A DNA stretch of 64,000 bases, from the NCBI GenBank assembly GCA_020636435.1, contig JACJXX010000002.1, positions 3,348,001-3,412,000 of the forward strand, written 5' to 3'. The DNA is from Lewinellaceae bacterium (lineage in GTDB: Bacteria > Bacteroidota > Bacteroidia > Chitinophagales > Saprospiraceae). Position 1 is the stretch's first letter; each line of letters starts with the position of its first letter. The notes beneath the pieces were generated by a model. That model searched no databases. It had not been told where the DNA came from and worked only from the letters and a program-made list of their open reading frames with translations. The position numbers and the translations under genes were made by a program. Of the stretch, positions 1-9,181 are shown piece by piece.

Positions 1-893
1 GAGTAACAGCGGATAACCACTTGGCAATGGCAAGAGGTTTATTACAACAATTAAGTCCTGTAATAGGCGAGCAATTGACGGAGAAACTGCTGAACAATGC
101 CCAGCTATATGAATCTGAGATCAGCAGTCAAAGAGAAGCAGTTGCTGAACTGAAGGAGAAGTTGGCTCAAATCAAACTGCCTGAAGCTGAAAAACTGCTC
201 TCGGTGGCAAACCATCTGGTGAGAAGGAGCGTATGGCTGGTGGGAGGTGACGGTTGGGCTTATGATATTGGCTCAGGAGGGCTGGATCATGTCCTTTCCA
301 CAGGTAGGAATGTTAACGTACTGGTTTTGGATACGGAAGTTTATTCCAATACGGGAGGGCAAATGTCCAAAGCCACACCAACGGCTGCTACTGCTAAATT
401 TGCGGCTGCAGGAAAGAAAGTAGGCAAGAAAGACCTGCCATTGCAGGCCATTTCCTATGGCAACGTTTATGTGGCGCAGGTGGCTATGGGCGCCAACCCA
501 CAGCAGACCTTATTGGCCATGCGGGAAGCGGAAGCTTACCCCGGCCCATCGCTCGTACTGGCATACAGCCAGTGCATAGCCCACGGCATTGACATGCAAA
601 AAGGGATGACACAGCAGAAACTGGCCGTGGATTGCGGGTATTGGCCCCTGATCCGCTACAACCCTACTTTGCGCAAAGCGGGTAAAAATCCATTTGTTCT
701 TGATTCGCCCAGGCCCACAATCAAATTAAAAGACTATGCATATAATGAGCTGCGCTACCGCATTTTAAGCCACACCAGTCCTGAAGAAGCCGAACGGCTG
801 CTTGAAGCGGCTCAGGAACAAGTGAACCTGCGCTGGAAAACTTATGAAGATATGTCGGGATGGAATGCAAAAGAATTTAACCCTGTAGTGTAA
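1..893 (+). CDS. nifJ: Pyruvate:ferredoxin (flavodoxin) oxidoreductase, C-terminal part
   Basis: The reading frame is open from the first bases of the window, so this is the 3' end of a gene that starts upstream; the TTG at 21 is not a real start. The segment carries the thiamine diphosphate-binding region (GDGWAYDIG, then LDTEVYSNTGGQ), which belongs to the last domain of single-chain PFOR. The family converts pyruvate and CoA to acetyl-CoA, CO2 and reduced ferredoxin or flavodoxin in the cytoplasm. Full-length enzymes have about 1170-1200 residues, so roughly a quarter is visible. The end at TAA is intact. Assignment is confident; only the upstream domains cannot be seen. Confidence 0.93.
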   Translation, partial: VTADNHLAMARGLLQQLSPVIGEQLTEKLLNNAQLYESEISSQREAVAELKEKLAQIKLPEAEKLLSVANHLVRRSVWLVGGDGWAYDIGSGGLDHVLSTGRNVNVLVLDTEVYSNTGGQMSKATPTAATAKFAAAGKKVGKKDLPLQAISYGNVYVAQVAMGANPQQTLLAMREAEAYPGPSLVLAYSQCIAHGIDMQKGMTQQKLAVDCGYWPLIRYNPTLRKAGKNPFVLDSPRPTIKLKDYAYNELRYRILSHTSPEEAERLLEAAQEQVNLRWKTYEDMSGWNAKEFNPVV

Positions 894-942
894 ACCGGAG
901 AAGGTTTTTAATAAGAAAAAAAAACATTAAACAATCAAAATC

Positions 943-1698
943 ATGGAAAAGCAATTTCAGGGAAAAGTAGCCATTGTTACCGGAGGTAGTTTTGGTATTG
1001 GCAGGGCTACAGCCATCGCATTTGCAGATAGAGGGGCAAAGGTTGCCATTGTTGACTGTATCGAAGACAATGAAACACTCAACCATATCCAAGCTGCCGG
1101 AGGGGAAGCAATATTTGTAAAATGCGATGTATCAAAAGGTGCTGATGTAAAAGCAATGATTGAGAAAGTAATGGCGGCGTATGGAAGGCTTGATTATGCT
1201 TTTAACAACGCCGGGATTGAAGGGGCATCAGCGCCAACACACGAATGCACCGAAGAAAATTGGGAACGCACTATTGGCGTAAACCTGAAAGGAACCTGGC
1301 TTTGCATGAAATATGAAATTCAGCAAATGCTCAAGCAAAGCAAAGGAGCTATTGTGAATTGTGCGTCCATAGCCGGGTTGGTAGGGTTTCAAGGCCTCCC
1401 AGTTTATGTGGCCAGCAAGCACGGAATGATTGGCCTTACCAAAACGGCTGCACTCGAATATGCCAAATCAGGTATCCGCGTGAACGCAGTTTGTCCCGGT
1501 GTCATTAAAACAAACATGGTTGACCGTATTACAGGCAGAGAAAAGGAGGTGGAAAAACAATTTGAAGATATGGAACCTGTTGGCCGGATGGGGCAACCGG
1601 AAGAAGTCGCAGAGGCTGTAATATGGCTATGCTCCGATGCAGCATCTTTTGTAACAGGTGATGCAATGGCAGTAGATGGAGGGTGGACTGCACAATGA
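943..1698 (+). CDS. SDR-family NAD(P)-dependent oxidoreductase
   Basis: A 251-residue classical short-chain dehydrogenase. It has the Rossmann motif TGGSFGIG near residue 14, NNAG near residue 88, the catalytic Ser in NCASIAG and the YVASK active-site Tyr/Lys pair. The C-terminal GDAMAVDGGW is typical of the glucose-1-dehydrogenase/3-oxoacyl-reductase-like group. The substrate cannot be deduced. It begins 49 bp after the nifJ stop in the same direction, so co-transcription is possible. ATG at 943 is the natural start because the Rossmann fold begins within ten residues. Confidence 0.9.
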   Translation: MEKQFQGKVAIVTGGSFGIGRATAIAFADRGAKVAIVDCIEDNETLNHIQAAGGEAIFVKCDVSKGADVKAMIEKVMAAYGRLDYAFNNAGIEGASAPTHECTEENWERTIGVNLKGTWLCMKYEIQQMLKQSKGAIVNCASIAGLVGFQGLPVYVASKHGMIGLTKTAALEYAKSGIRVNAVCPGVIKTNMVDRITGREKEVEKQFEDMEPVGRMGQPEEVAEAVIWLCSDAASFVTGDAMAVDGGWTAQ

Positions 1699-1773
1699 GG
1701 CCCAAATCAATGAACACAATGTATAGTTCGCCCCACCCTGATTAGGTTGGTGACGAAACGTAAAACAGTATTT

Positions 1774-2931
1774 ATGACGAGTTCTGAAACAGTTCATATT
1801 ATCGGCGCCGGCCCGGCCGGCTTGGTGGCGGCTATCCACCTTTCAAAAAATGGGTATAAGGTCAAAATCCACGAAATGAAAGGAGATGTCGGGACACGTT
1901 TCAACGGCGATTTCCAGGGAATTGAAAATTGGTCGTCGCATGAAGACGCCCATGAATTTTTAGCATCCATTGGGGTCGCCATAAATTTCCGCTTTGCCCC
2001 TTACCGCAACGGGGAGTATTTTGATTCTGCCGCTAAGAAATACCAGGTCCGCACCTCTCGTCCCCTTTTCTATCTTGTCGAACGGGGAACCAACGAATGG
2101 TCACTCGACCAGGGCTTGAAAAGGCAGGCACTGGAAACCGGGGTTCTCATTGAATGGAACTCCCGCCTGACAAAAGTTCCGGATGGACGTGTAATTGTGA
2201 GTACGGGCCCCAAGGCTGCCGATGCCATAGCCAAAGGCATTGTCTTCAGCACCACCCACGAAAATTACTACGCCGGTTTTTTGGACAATAACATTGCACC
2301 GCAAGCCTATGCTTACCTGCTGGTGAATGAAGGGCGGGCAACTTTTGCCACTTGCTTGTTCAAGTCCTTTTCGCAATCGAAGGAATATTTTGAACGGGCC
2401 TTAAAGCGCCTCCATGAAGTAGTGGACATCGACATTGCCAACCCCAAAGAATTCGGTGGCTATGTCAATTTCTTTTTCGACAAGTCGCTTACCAAAGACA
2501 ACCGGGTTTATTATGTAGGGGAAAGTGCCGGGTTCCAGGATGCGCTCTGGGGGTTTGGCATGCGCTACGCCATGCAGTCAGGATATTTGGCCGCACGGAG
2601 CATTATCGAGAATATCTCCTACCCTGATTTGTGTAAAACTTATATTCTGTCAAAAATGGAAACATCGCTGATTAACCGGTGGATGTTTGCCCGTTTGGGC
2701 AACAGGGGTTATAAAGCGGTATTAAATACATTTGTGGGGAAAGAAGATGTTATCCCGATTTTGCTAAAAAGATACAACCTCAGCGGATTCGGGAAGTGGG
2801 GGCTGCTCCCCTTCGCAAAGCTTTGGTTCAGGCCCAGGTTGCAGGATAAGCAGTGCATGCATGAAAACTGTTCGTGCGTTTGGTGCAAGCATGGAAAGCA
2901 CAATTATGCAGAAATCGAAATGAATTGTTGA
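1774..2931 (+). CDS. NAD(P)/FAD-dependent oxidoreductase with Cys-rich tail
   Basis: About 385 residues. The N-terminal dinucleotide-binding motif IIGAGPAGLVAA is followed by a long helix and an acidic residue, as in geranylgeranyl-reductase-like flavoproteins. A later GESAGFQDALWGFGMR segment resembles the second FAD-contact motif (GDA-x-G) of that group. I use ATG 1774 rather than the upstream TTG 1747, because it puts the Rossmann strand at residue 6. The last 30 residues hold five cysteines spaced like a metal or Fe-S ligand set (C-x4-C-x-C-x2-C). The substrate is unknown. The gene follows the SDR gene on the same strand. Confidence 0.8.
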   Translation: MTSSETVHIIGAGPAGLVAAIHLSKNGYKVKIHEMKGDVGTRFNGDFQGIENWSSHEDAHEFLASIGVAINFRFAPYRNGEYFDSAAKKYQVRTSRPLFYLVERGTNEWSLDQGLKRQALETGVLIEWNSRLTKVPDGRVIVSTGPKAADAIAKGIVFSTTHENYYAGFLDNNIAPQAYAYLLVNEGRATFATCLFKSFSQSKEYFERALKRLHEVVDIDIANPKEFGGYVNFFFDKSLTKDNRVYYVGESAGFQDALWGFGMRYAMQSGYLAARSIIENISYPDLCKTYILSKMETSLINRWMFARLGNRGYKAVLNTFVGKEDVIPILLKRYNLSGFGKWGLLPFAKLWFRPRLQDKQCMHENCSCVWCKHGKHNYAEIEMNC

Positions 2932-3020
2932 AAAATGTTTGCACAAAAACAACCATGTAGATGGGCTTGTTGGTTGGCATAATTCAATGAAAATGAAAAA
3001 AGAATTAACAGAAAAATAAA

Positions 3021-4259
3021 ATGACAGGCAGCAATATTACAGCACTGGGTATTGCCCTTGGACTGGGTTTGTTGGTTGGGCTACAGCGGGAACGTTACCA
3101 TTCCCGTATTGCCGGTATCCGCACTTTTACACTTATCACACTGTTCGGCAGCGTTTCGGGTATGTTGGCTGAATATTTCAAGCAGGGCTGGATAATTGCT
3201 GTCGGCGGGTTTTCGATTGCATGGTTATTGGGCATTGCCAATTTTTTGAAAAAAAGTGAAAAAGAACCCGATATCGGTCAGACAACAGAGATTGCGGCTT
3301 TGCTGATGTATGCGGTTGGGGCATGCCTGATTGTTGTAAATCATTTAGCAGGTATTGTGGTGGGTGGTGTAGTGGCGTTGCTGCTTTATTTGAAGCAATA
3401 TTTACGTGAGATAGTTGCACGGCTCGGAGAAAAAGATTTACAGGCGATTATGTTGTTCGTGGCCATCTCACTGGTGATCTTGCCCGTTCTGCCCGATAAG
3501 GATTTTGGCCCTTATGAAGTCTTTAACCTACGGGAAATCTGGTTGATGGTCGTGTTGATTGTCGGCTTGGGAGTGGCTGGATATTTTGCCTATAAATGGT
3601 TGGGCGACACAATGGGGACTGCTTTGAGCGGGATTTTGGGAGGGCTGATTTCCAGTACGGCAACTTCGGTTACCTATTCCAAGCAAACCAAAGAAACCCC
3701 TTCCTCCATTCGCTTGGCAGGGTTTGTAATAATGGCAGCCTCTACCATCGCATTTGTCAGGATCCTTATCGAAATATCGCTTGTTGCACCCCGCCAATTC
3801 GGTGCGGTGGCCCCTCCCTTGGTCGCTGTTATGGTTTTTATGGCCCTGTTGTCTGTTGGTTTATTTTTCTTTAATAAGAACAAAAGCATCAAAGTTGATG
3901 AACCTGAAAACCCCGCACAATTCAAAACAGCTTTGGTTTTTGCCATTCTATATGCGGTCATTCTTTTCGGCATCGCTATCGTAAAAGATTATTATGGAAA
4001 TGAAGGGCTTTATGTCGTTTCCGTCATCAGTGGATTGACCGATATGGATGCCATCACCTTGTCCCTTTCCAACATGATGGGAGATGGAAGGATTGATGCC
4101 ACATCTGGAGGGAAGTTCATCCTGGTGGCCTCCCTCTCCAATCTTGTTTTTAAAGGGGGCATGGTGGCCTTGTTTGGACACAGGAGCCTGTTGAAAATCA
4201 TTGTGCCCGCATTTGGTTTTGTCTTAATCGTGGGGATTCTGATGCTTTGGCTTTTTTAG
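3021..4259 (+). CDS. MgtC/SapB-type membrane protein with DUF4010
   Basis: A 412-residue inner-membrane protein with about a dozen hydrophobic segments. The N-terminus shows the MgtC/SapB signature (GLGLLVGLQRER, then GIRTF). The rest matches the DUF4010 type, including a GLTDMDAITLSLS motif in the C-terminal half. The family's biochemical role is not established; MgtC itself is linked to Mg2+ limitation and acid survival in other bacteria. The gene sits between the FAD oxidoreductase and glgX, all on the plus strand with short gaps. Confidence 0.85.
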   Translation: MTGSNITALGIALGLGLLVGLQRERYHSRIAGIRTFTLITLFGSVSGMLAEYFKQGWIIAVGGFSIAWLLGIANFLKKSEKEPDIGQTTEIAALLMYAVGACLIVVNHLAGIVVGGVVALLLYLKQYLREIVARLGEKDLQAIMLFVAISLVILPVLPDKDFGPYEVFNLREIWLMVVLIVGLGVAGYFAYKWLGDTMGTALSGILGGLISSTATSVTYSKQTKETPSSIRLAGFVIMAASTIAFVRILIEISLVAPRQFGAVAPPLVAVMVFMALLSVGLFFFNKNKSIKVDEPENPAQFKTALVFAILYAVILFGIAIVKDYYGNEGLYVVSVISGLTDMDAITLSLSNMMGDGRIDATSGGKFILVASLSNLVFKGGMVALFGHRSLLKIIVPAFGFVLIVGILMLWLF

Positions 4260-4310
4260 TGAAATGCAAAAGATAACAACAAGATAGTTATAGAAATAAT
4301 GAACTGATTC

Positions 4311-6458
4311 ATGAATACAACGATAAAAAATACGGAGAAAAAGCCAGCACATCCCAATCATCCCAAAAGGGTGAAACCTCAAACCGGCGGGATGGAAAAT
4401 GCCTACGAAACCAGTACTGGCAAGAGTTATCCACTTGGGGTGACCGTCTATCCCAATGGCGTGAATTTCAGTGTTTTTTCAAAAAACAGTGAAAAGGTAG
4501 AATTATGCCTTTTCCACGAAGTGGACGATGCCACCCCTTTCCAGGTCATTCCTTTGGATGCAACAAAAAACAAATCCTTTTACTACTGGCATGTTTTCGT
4601 AAAAGATTTGAAGCCCGATGCGCTCTATGGCTACAAGGTTTACGGGGAATATAACCCTTCAAAAGGAAACCGTTTTGATGGGGCGAAATTGCTGCTCGAC
4701 CCTTACGCCAGGGCTGTGGTGAAAGGGGAAAATTACAGCAGGGCGGCAGCAACCTTTCCGGGGGACAACACCCCTTATGCCATGAAAGGCGTGGTCATTG
4801 ACCCCTACACCTACGATTGGGAAGGGGATGAGCCACTTTATCACCCTTATGCCAAATCCATTATTTATGAACTGCACGTGGAAGGCTTCACCAAACACCC
4901 CAATTCGGGAATCGGGGAAGATATGCGGGGCACTTACACTGGCCTGGTTGAAAAGATTCCCTATTTGAAAGACCTGGGCATTACCGCTGTGGAACTGATG
5001 CCGGTATTTCAGTTCGATGAAACAGAGGTGCATTCACCATCCTTGAAAAATTATTGGGGCTACAGCCCGCTCACCTTTTTTGCCCCGCACAGCAGCTATT
5101 GTTACTGCAATGAACCGGAGGTGATTGCGGATGAGTTCAGGGATATGGTCAAGACATTCCATAAAGCCGGTATCGAGGTCATTTTGGATGTTGTGTTTAA
5201 CCATACGAGCGAAGGGAATCCGGCAGGGCCGGTTTTTTCATTCAAAGGATTGGAAAATTCATTCTACTACATCCTCGCCGACAACCCTGAATATTTCGCC
5301 GATTTCAGCGGTTGTGGGAATACGCTCAACACCAACCAATACATCGTCAGGAGGCTGATAATAGATTCCCTGAAAAGATGGGTGACAGAGATGCACGTCG
5401 ATGGTTTCCGCTTTGACCTAGCATCGGTCATGTCAAGGGACGAACATGGCAATCCGATGGACAATCCGCCCATTCTTTGGGAAATCGAATCCCACCCTGT
5501 TTTGTCACGGTCCAAAATCATTGCGGAGGCATGGGATACCGGAGGCTTGTACCAGGTGGGGTCGTTCATCGGCGATAAATGGGCGGAATGGAACGGGAAA
5601 TACCGGGATGATATCCGGAAATTTTTGCGGGGCGATAATGGGATGGTGAAATCATTCGCATCCAGCATAGCCGGCAGCCTGGAATTGTATAAAAAACCTT
5701 TCAGGGACCCTAACCGGAGCATCAATTTCATTACCTGCCACGATGGGTTTACCCTCAATGACCTGGTTTCTTATAATAACAAACACAATGAAGCCAACGG
5801 GGAGGAGAACCAGGATGGCTCCAACGATAATTTCAGCAGTAATTATGGCGTAGAAGGCCACACCGATAACCCGGACATAGAAGCAACCAGGCTCCGGCAA
5901 ATCAAGAACTTCTTCACCGTCCTGCTCCTCTCGCAAGGCACCCCCATGATTTCAATGGGCGATGAGGTAAGGCGGACACAGCATGGAAACAACAATGCCT
6001 ATTGCCAGGACAATGAAATCAGTTGGTTTGACTGGGACAAAGTGGATGAGAACCGCCCATTGTTCGAGTTTGTAAAAAGCCTTGTTCAATTCCGGAAAGA
6101 GCACCCCCTTTTCCAATTGGAAAAATATTGGGCCATTCCTGATTCAGAAGGGCCCAACATACTATGGCATGGCACCAAATTGAACCAACCTGACTGGGAT
6201 TATTACTCCCACAGTATTGCTTACACCTTACACGATAAAGAAAATGACTGCTTGTTTCACTTTATGATAAATGCCTACTGGAAGCCTTTGCAATTTGAAT
6301 TGCCAAAAAACAGGGAAGGAAAAAACTGGCGCCGCATTGTTGATACCTGCTTATCCCACCCCGATGATTTTCATAAAAATGGGGAGCTGCTGCCGCATCC
6401 GGATTTCTATGAGCTGAAGCCAAGGTCGGTTGTAGTTTTAAAAGAAGGAAAATCATGA
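4311..6458 (+). CDS. glgX: Glycogen debranching enzyme GlgX (isoamylase type)
   Basis: A 715-residue cytoplasmic GH13 enzyme that removes alpha-1,6 branches from phosphorylase-limited glycogen. A CBM48-like N-terminal domain (PNGVNFSVFSKN, about residues 45-130) precedes the (beta/alpha)8 barrel. The barrel carries DVVFNHT, the nucleophile Asp in GFRFDLA (about residue 368), the acid/base Glu in IAEAWD (about 406) and the transition-state HD pair in ITCHDG (about 476). Length is normal for GlgX. About 40 hydrophilic residues before the CBM48 domain (Lys, Pro and Asn rich) are unusual and probably disordered. Confidence 0.94.
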   Translation: MNTTIKNTEKKPAHPNHPKRVKPQTGGMENAYETSTGKSYPLGVTVYPNGVNFSVFSKNSEKVELCLFHEVDDATPFQVIPLDATKNKSFYYWHVFVKDLKPDALYGYKVYGEYNPSKGNRFDGAKLLLDPYARAVVKGENYSRAAATFPGDNTPYAMKGVVIDPYTYDWEGDEPLYHPYAKSIIYELHVEGFTKHPNSGIGEDMRGTYTGLVEKIPYLKDLGITAVELMPVFQFDETEVHSPSLKNYWGYSPLTFFAPHSSYCYCNEPEVIADEFRDMVKTFHKAGIEVILDVVFNHTSEGNPAGPVFSFKGLENSFYYILADNPEYFADFSGCGNTLNTNQYIVRRLIIDSLKRWVTEMHVDGFRFDLASVMSRDEHGNPMDNPPILWEIESHPVLSRSKIIAEAWDTGGLYQVGSFIGDKWAEWNGKYRDDIRKFLRGDNGMVKSFASSIAGSLELYKKPFRDPNRSINFITCHDGFTLNDLVSYNNKHNEANGEENQDGSNDNFSSNYGVEGHTDNPDIEATRLRQIKNFFTVLLLSQGTPMISMGDEVRRTQHGNNNAYCQDNEISWFDWDKVDENRPLFEFVKSLVQFRKEHPLFQLEKYWAIPDSEGPNILWHGTKLNQPDWDYYSHSIAYTLHDKENDCLFHFMINAYWKPLQFELPKNREGKNWRRIVDTCLSHPDDFHKNGELLPHPDFYELKPRSVVVLKEGKS

Positions 6459-6780
6459 AATTTGGGGTAATGAAATAATCGCATTCGCCGTGAAAGCTTG
6501 CTTAATCTTAGTACACCTTTAATCTTATTCTTGTATCTTTCCGTTAAGAGTTCCATTTTGTGAATTTCGGAAATCTTAATGAATTTTGCCTGTTTGGTTC
6601 TGGCTTCGCCAGGTTAGGGATAATAAATCACTTCACTTCCAAATCTAAAATAATTCAGTTCATAGCCATTGGCATGACCTATCGGAAGTTAACCTGACCG
6701 GCCGAGACCGACAAATGTTGCAATGGCTGTTTTCACTTGGGAACTTTGTTCCGCTTCTCCCAAAATGAAAACAATACGCG
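6459..6780. other. Intergenic region without recognised gene
   Basis: 322 bases between convergent genes: glgX on plus and the kelch protein on minus. I see no ORF with coding character, no RNA gene and no convincing hairpin plus U-tract terminator. Confidence 0.6.
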
Positions 6781-8379
6781 TTAATTCTTCACCAACCTTT
6801 TCACCAACCGCTTTTCCCCTTCCCGGATTTCCAGGAAATAAATGCCGGAAGGCATATCCTTTACGGAAATTTGAAAAATAGGGCCGGTGGCTAGGTACTG
6901 TTTTAGCACTTTCCCTTTATTATTGAAAACGGTCAATTTTCGGGCTTTTGCATTTTCAAAAGTCAGGTTCAGGATAGTGCTGGCAGGGTTTGGAAAAACC
7001 TGTAACCATTCGGAGACAAGAGTATGATGTTCTGTCTCTGTTACTGCCGCCTCCTTTTCCAACTTCACTATCTCCGCCACTGATGGTATATCATCCACCA
7101 GAGCTATTAGCATATAATAACCCGGCAGGGCAGCCAGGCTGTCCAGCGGCACGGTGGCGGAAATGTGGTCCCCAATTTGAGCAAATTCCAGTTCCAGGTA
7201 GCGGTTATTGCCGGTATTCATAAAATGGGTCACCGACTGTAGCGACATTAATATGATAGAAGTAGGAGCGTTGGTTTTTTCAATGTCAAACTCGATGGTC
7301 TCCCCCCGCCTAAATTCGGTTTGTTCCAGGTTCACAATTTCCGGGCGAACGCCCTTGAACAGATATGGGGGTTCAAAAGCTTCGATAACGCTCAAATTGG
7401 GCTCGTTGCCCGGCGCGCCTTCTCCTCCTGCTGCAATGACCCGTCCGTCGGGCACAAGGATCGTCGTGCAGTGATATTCTCTGGCGATATGCAGTTCATC
7501 CAACCTTCGCCAGCTGTCTTCGTAGGGGTCGTAGAGATCCGTCAGCTTCATATAACCCCATTGGTTGGTAGGGGTAGGGTCGTTAAGGTTTTCCTTTTCA
7601 CCGCCCATTACCAGAATCTTTTTGTCGGGCAATAAGACGGTTTTCGCACGGGATCGGATAGGCAGGAAATTGGCTCCCAAGGACCAACTGTCAGAATTGG
7701 GGGCATAAATTTCGATAAAGTGCCCGTAGTCGGGTGGGTTGAAAGACTTGTAGCCCACGGCCACCGCCCTGCCATCAGGTAACAGCACCAGCTCGTGGTC
7801 CGAATGGTCGCCGTTGGGCAGGCGGTTGCTTTGAACGAAATCAGCGGCCGGCCGCCACTCTTTAGTGGCCGGATTGAATAGTTGAGGCGGGCGGTGCGTC
7901 ATCAACACTTCTCCGGAGTACAGCAGTACGATAGGCGAAACTTCATTGCCAACTTCGATATCTCCGACCTGCTCAACTGTTTGGTTATAGGGGTCATAAA
8001 TTTCCGACGTCTTCACTCGTATAGGATTGTCGAGCCCGCCGCCACCGATCACCAGAAGTTCCCCACCCGGCAATTGAGCCATCGACGGATACCAGCGGTA
8101 ATCCAGCATCTGCTGCAGTTCCTCCCAACTTCCATCCGATGGGTTAAAAGTTTTTACCAACTGCGTTCCCGGCCCATAAATTTCCTGGTCTGTTCCGCCG
8201 ATGAGGATCAACCTTCCATCGAGCAGCAGGCCGGGCGCTACACAACCCTGTATATTTTCATCCCCGGGTGCGAATACCGTGTCATTTTCCAGCAGGTCGA
8301 AGAGGAAAGGGTCTTTGGAATTATGGCAATAGAAGATTTTTCCATCGGGCAGCAAAACACCAAAATCCGTCCCCCCCAA
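6781..8379 (-). CDS. Galactose-oxidase-like kelch protein with T9SS tail, N-terminally truncated
   Basis: 532 residues of kelch beta-propeller repeats (several LPDGR/VIGG-type blades), then a DUF1929-like Ig domain (PGYYMLIALVDDIPSVAEI), then a T9SS type-A sorting domain ending GIYFLEIREGEKRLVKRLVKN. Positions equivalent to the copper/radical site look conserved: Cys in QGCVAPG, Tyr in RWYPSM, Tyr-His in REYHC, and His in THFMNTG. There is no signal peptide. The only start is a TTG inside a run of seven G residues, and the frame is open about 13 codons further upstream, where it overlaps the metallophosphoesterase remnant. The 5' end has therefore been lost, and export is doubtful unless the true start is elsewhere. 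Confidence 0.75.
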   Translation of the reverse strand: MGGTDFGVLLPDGKIFYCHNSKDPFLFDLLENDTVFAPGDENIQGCVAPGLLLDGRLILIGGTDQEIYGPGTQLVKTFNPSDGSWEELQQMLDYRWYPSMAQLPGGELLVIGGGGLDNPIRVKTSEIYDPYNQTVEQVGDIEVGNEVSPIVLLYSGEVLMTHRPPQLFNPATKEWRPAADFVQSNRLPNGDHSDHELVLLPDGRAVAVGYKSFNPPDYGHFIEIYAPNSDSWSLGANFLPIRSRAKTVLLPDKKILVMGGEKENLNDPTPTNQWGYMKLTDLYDPYEDSWRRLDELHIAREYHCTTILVPDGRVIAAGGEGAPGNEPNLSVIEAFEPPYLFKGVRPEIVNLEQTEFRRGETIEFDIEKTNAPTSIILMSLQSVTHFMNTGNNRYLELEFAQIGDHISATVPLDSLAALPGYYMLIALVDDIPSVAEIVKLEKEAAVTETEHHTLVSEWLQVFPNPASTILNLTFENAKARKLTVFNNKGKVLKQYLATGPIFQISVKDMPSGIYFLEIREGEKRLVKRLVKN

Positions 8380-9084
8380 GGGTTCCGGGCTGTTTGGTTG
8401 GTCAGCATCCGGGTGCCCTTGATCTCAAAGTCCGGAATATTGCGATGGCTATGGCCGTAAATCCAGGCGGCGACATCCCAAGCAGCAACAAACCAGGTTT
8501 TCTCGACGCAAAAAGCAGGGTTGAGCACGCTGCCTTTAAACTGCTCAATGTTGCACTCATTGCTCGGAAGATGGTGGGTGACAACCAGTTTCTTACCTTC
8601 TCTGCCCACTTACTTTTTTAGAAACTCAAAGGCGTTTTCGTGTAGGGCGTTGAAGTGGTTGGCAGTAAACGCTTCACCCTGGTATTTAATCAGGCGAAAG
8701 TCTGTCAGCCCGCGGATGATTTCCCGGATGTTCTATATTGATCAGCGACCACATCGTCGAAAATATCAGCCGTACGCCTTGTACCTCAATGGAAGTATTA
8801 TTGACGAGGAAAACATTCTCTTTGATGGGCTCGAAAGTAGCCTGCAGGGCAGTAGCAACATCATACCCGCCGTAGTACTCGTGGTTGCCGGGAAGGATAT
8901 ACACGGCTTCAAATTCATCTGCCATCCGCCGGATGAAATCATGCGATTGGTAGTCATCCCCCAGGTAGAAACAGTCCCCGGCAACCACCAGTACCTCCGC
9001 CGAAGGGATCAGCGGGTGGGCCGCCAGCCACCGGCGGTTGTCCGGAAATTCGAGGTGCAGGCCGGAGCAGTATTGGATTCTCAT
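8371..9084 (-). pseudogene. Metallophosphoesterase pseudogene (multiple lesions)
   Basis: A calcineurin-type phosphoesterase that can be reconstructed only across frames. From 9084 the frame reads to VRLIFSTMWSLINIE. A shift near 8725-8738 then moves homology to the next frame (GLTDFRLIKYQGE), an in-frame TAA sits at 8610-8612, and homology resumes with VVTHHLPS and GHSHRN. The metal-ligand motifs GD, GNHE, THH and GHSH are still visible, but the first motif reads CSGLH where DLH is expected. After MLTNQ the frame runs into the neighbouring kelch gene, so the 3' end is missing. Dead gene, high confidence. Confidence 0.82.
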
Positions 9085-9181
9085 TTGGGGTTTTGGTTCA
9101 AAACAGGCTTTGGGGTGGGAATGGTTCCAATATTCGGACTACGCAATATCTTAAAGGCCCCATGAGAGGGCAGTGCTTTCC

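Noticed and set aside
893..942. Terminator after nifJ
   Set aside because: AAACC/GGTTT gives only a 5-bp stem with a broken T-run, too weak to call.
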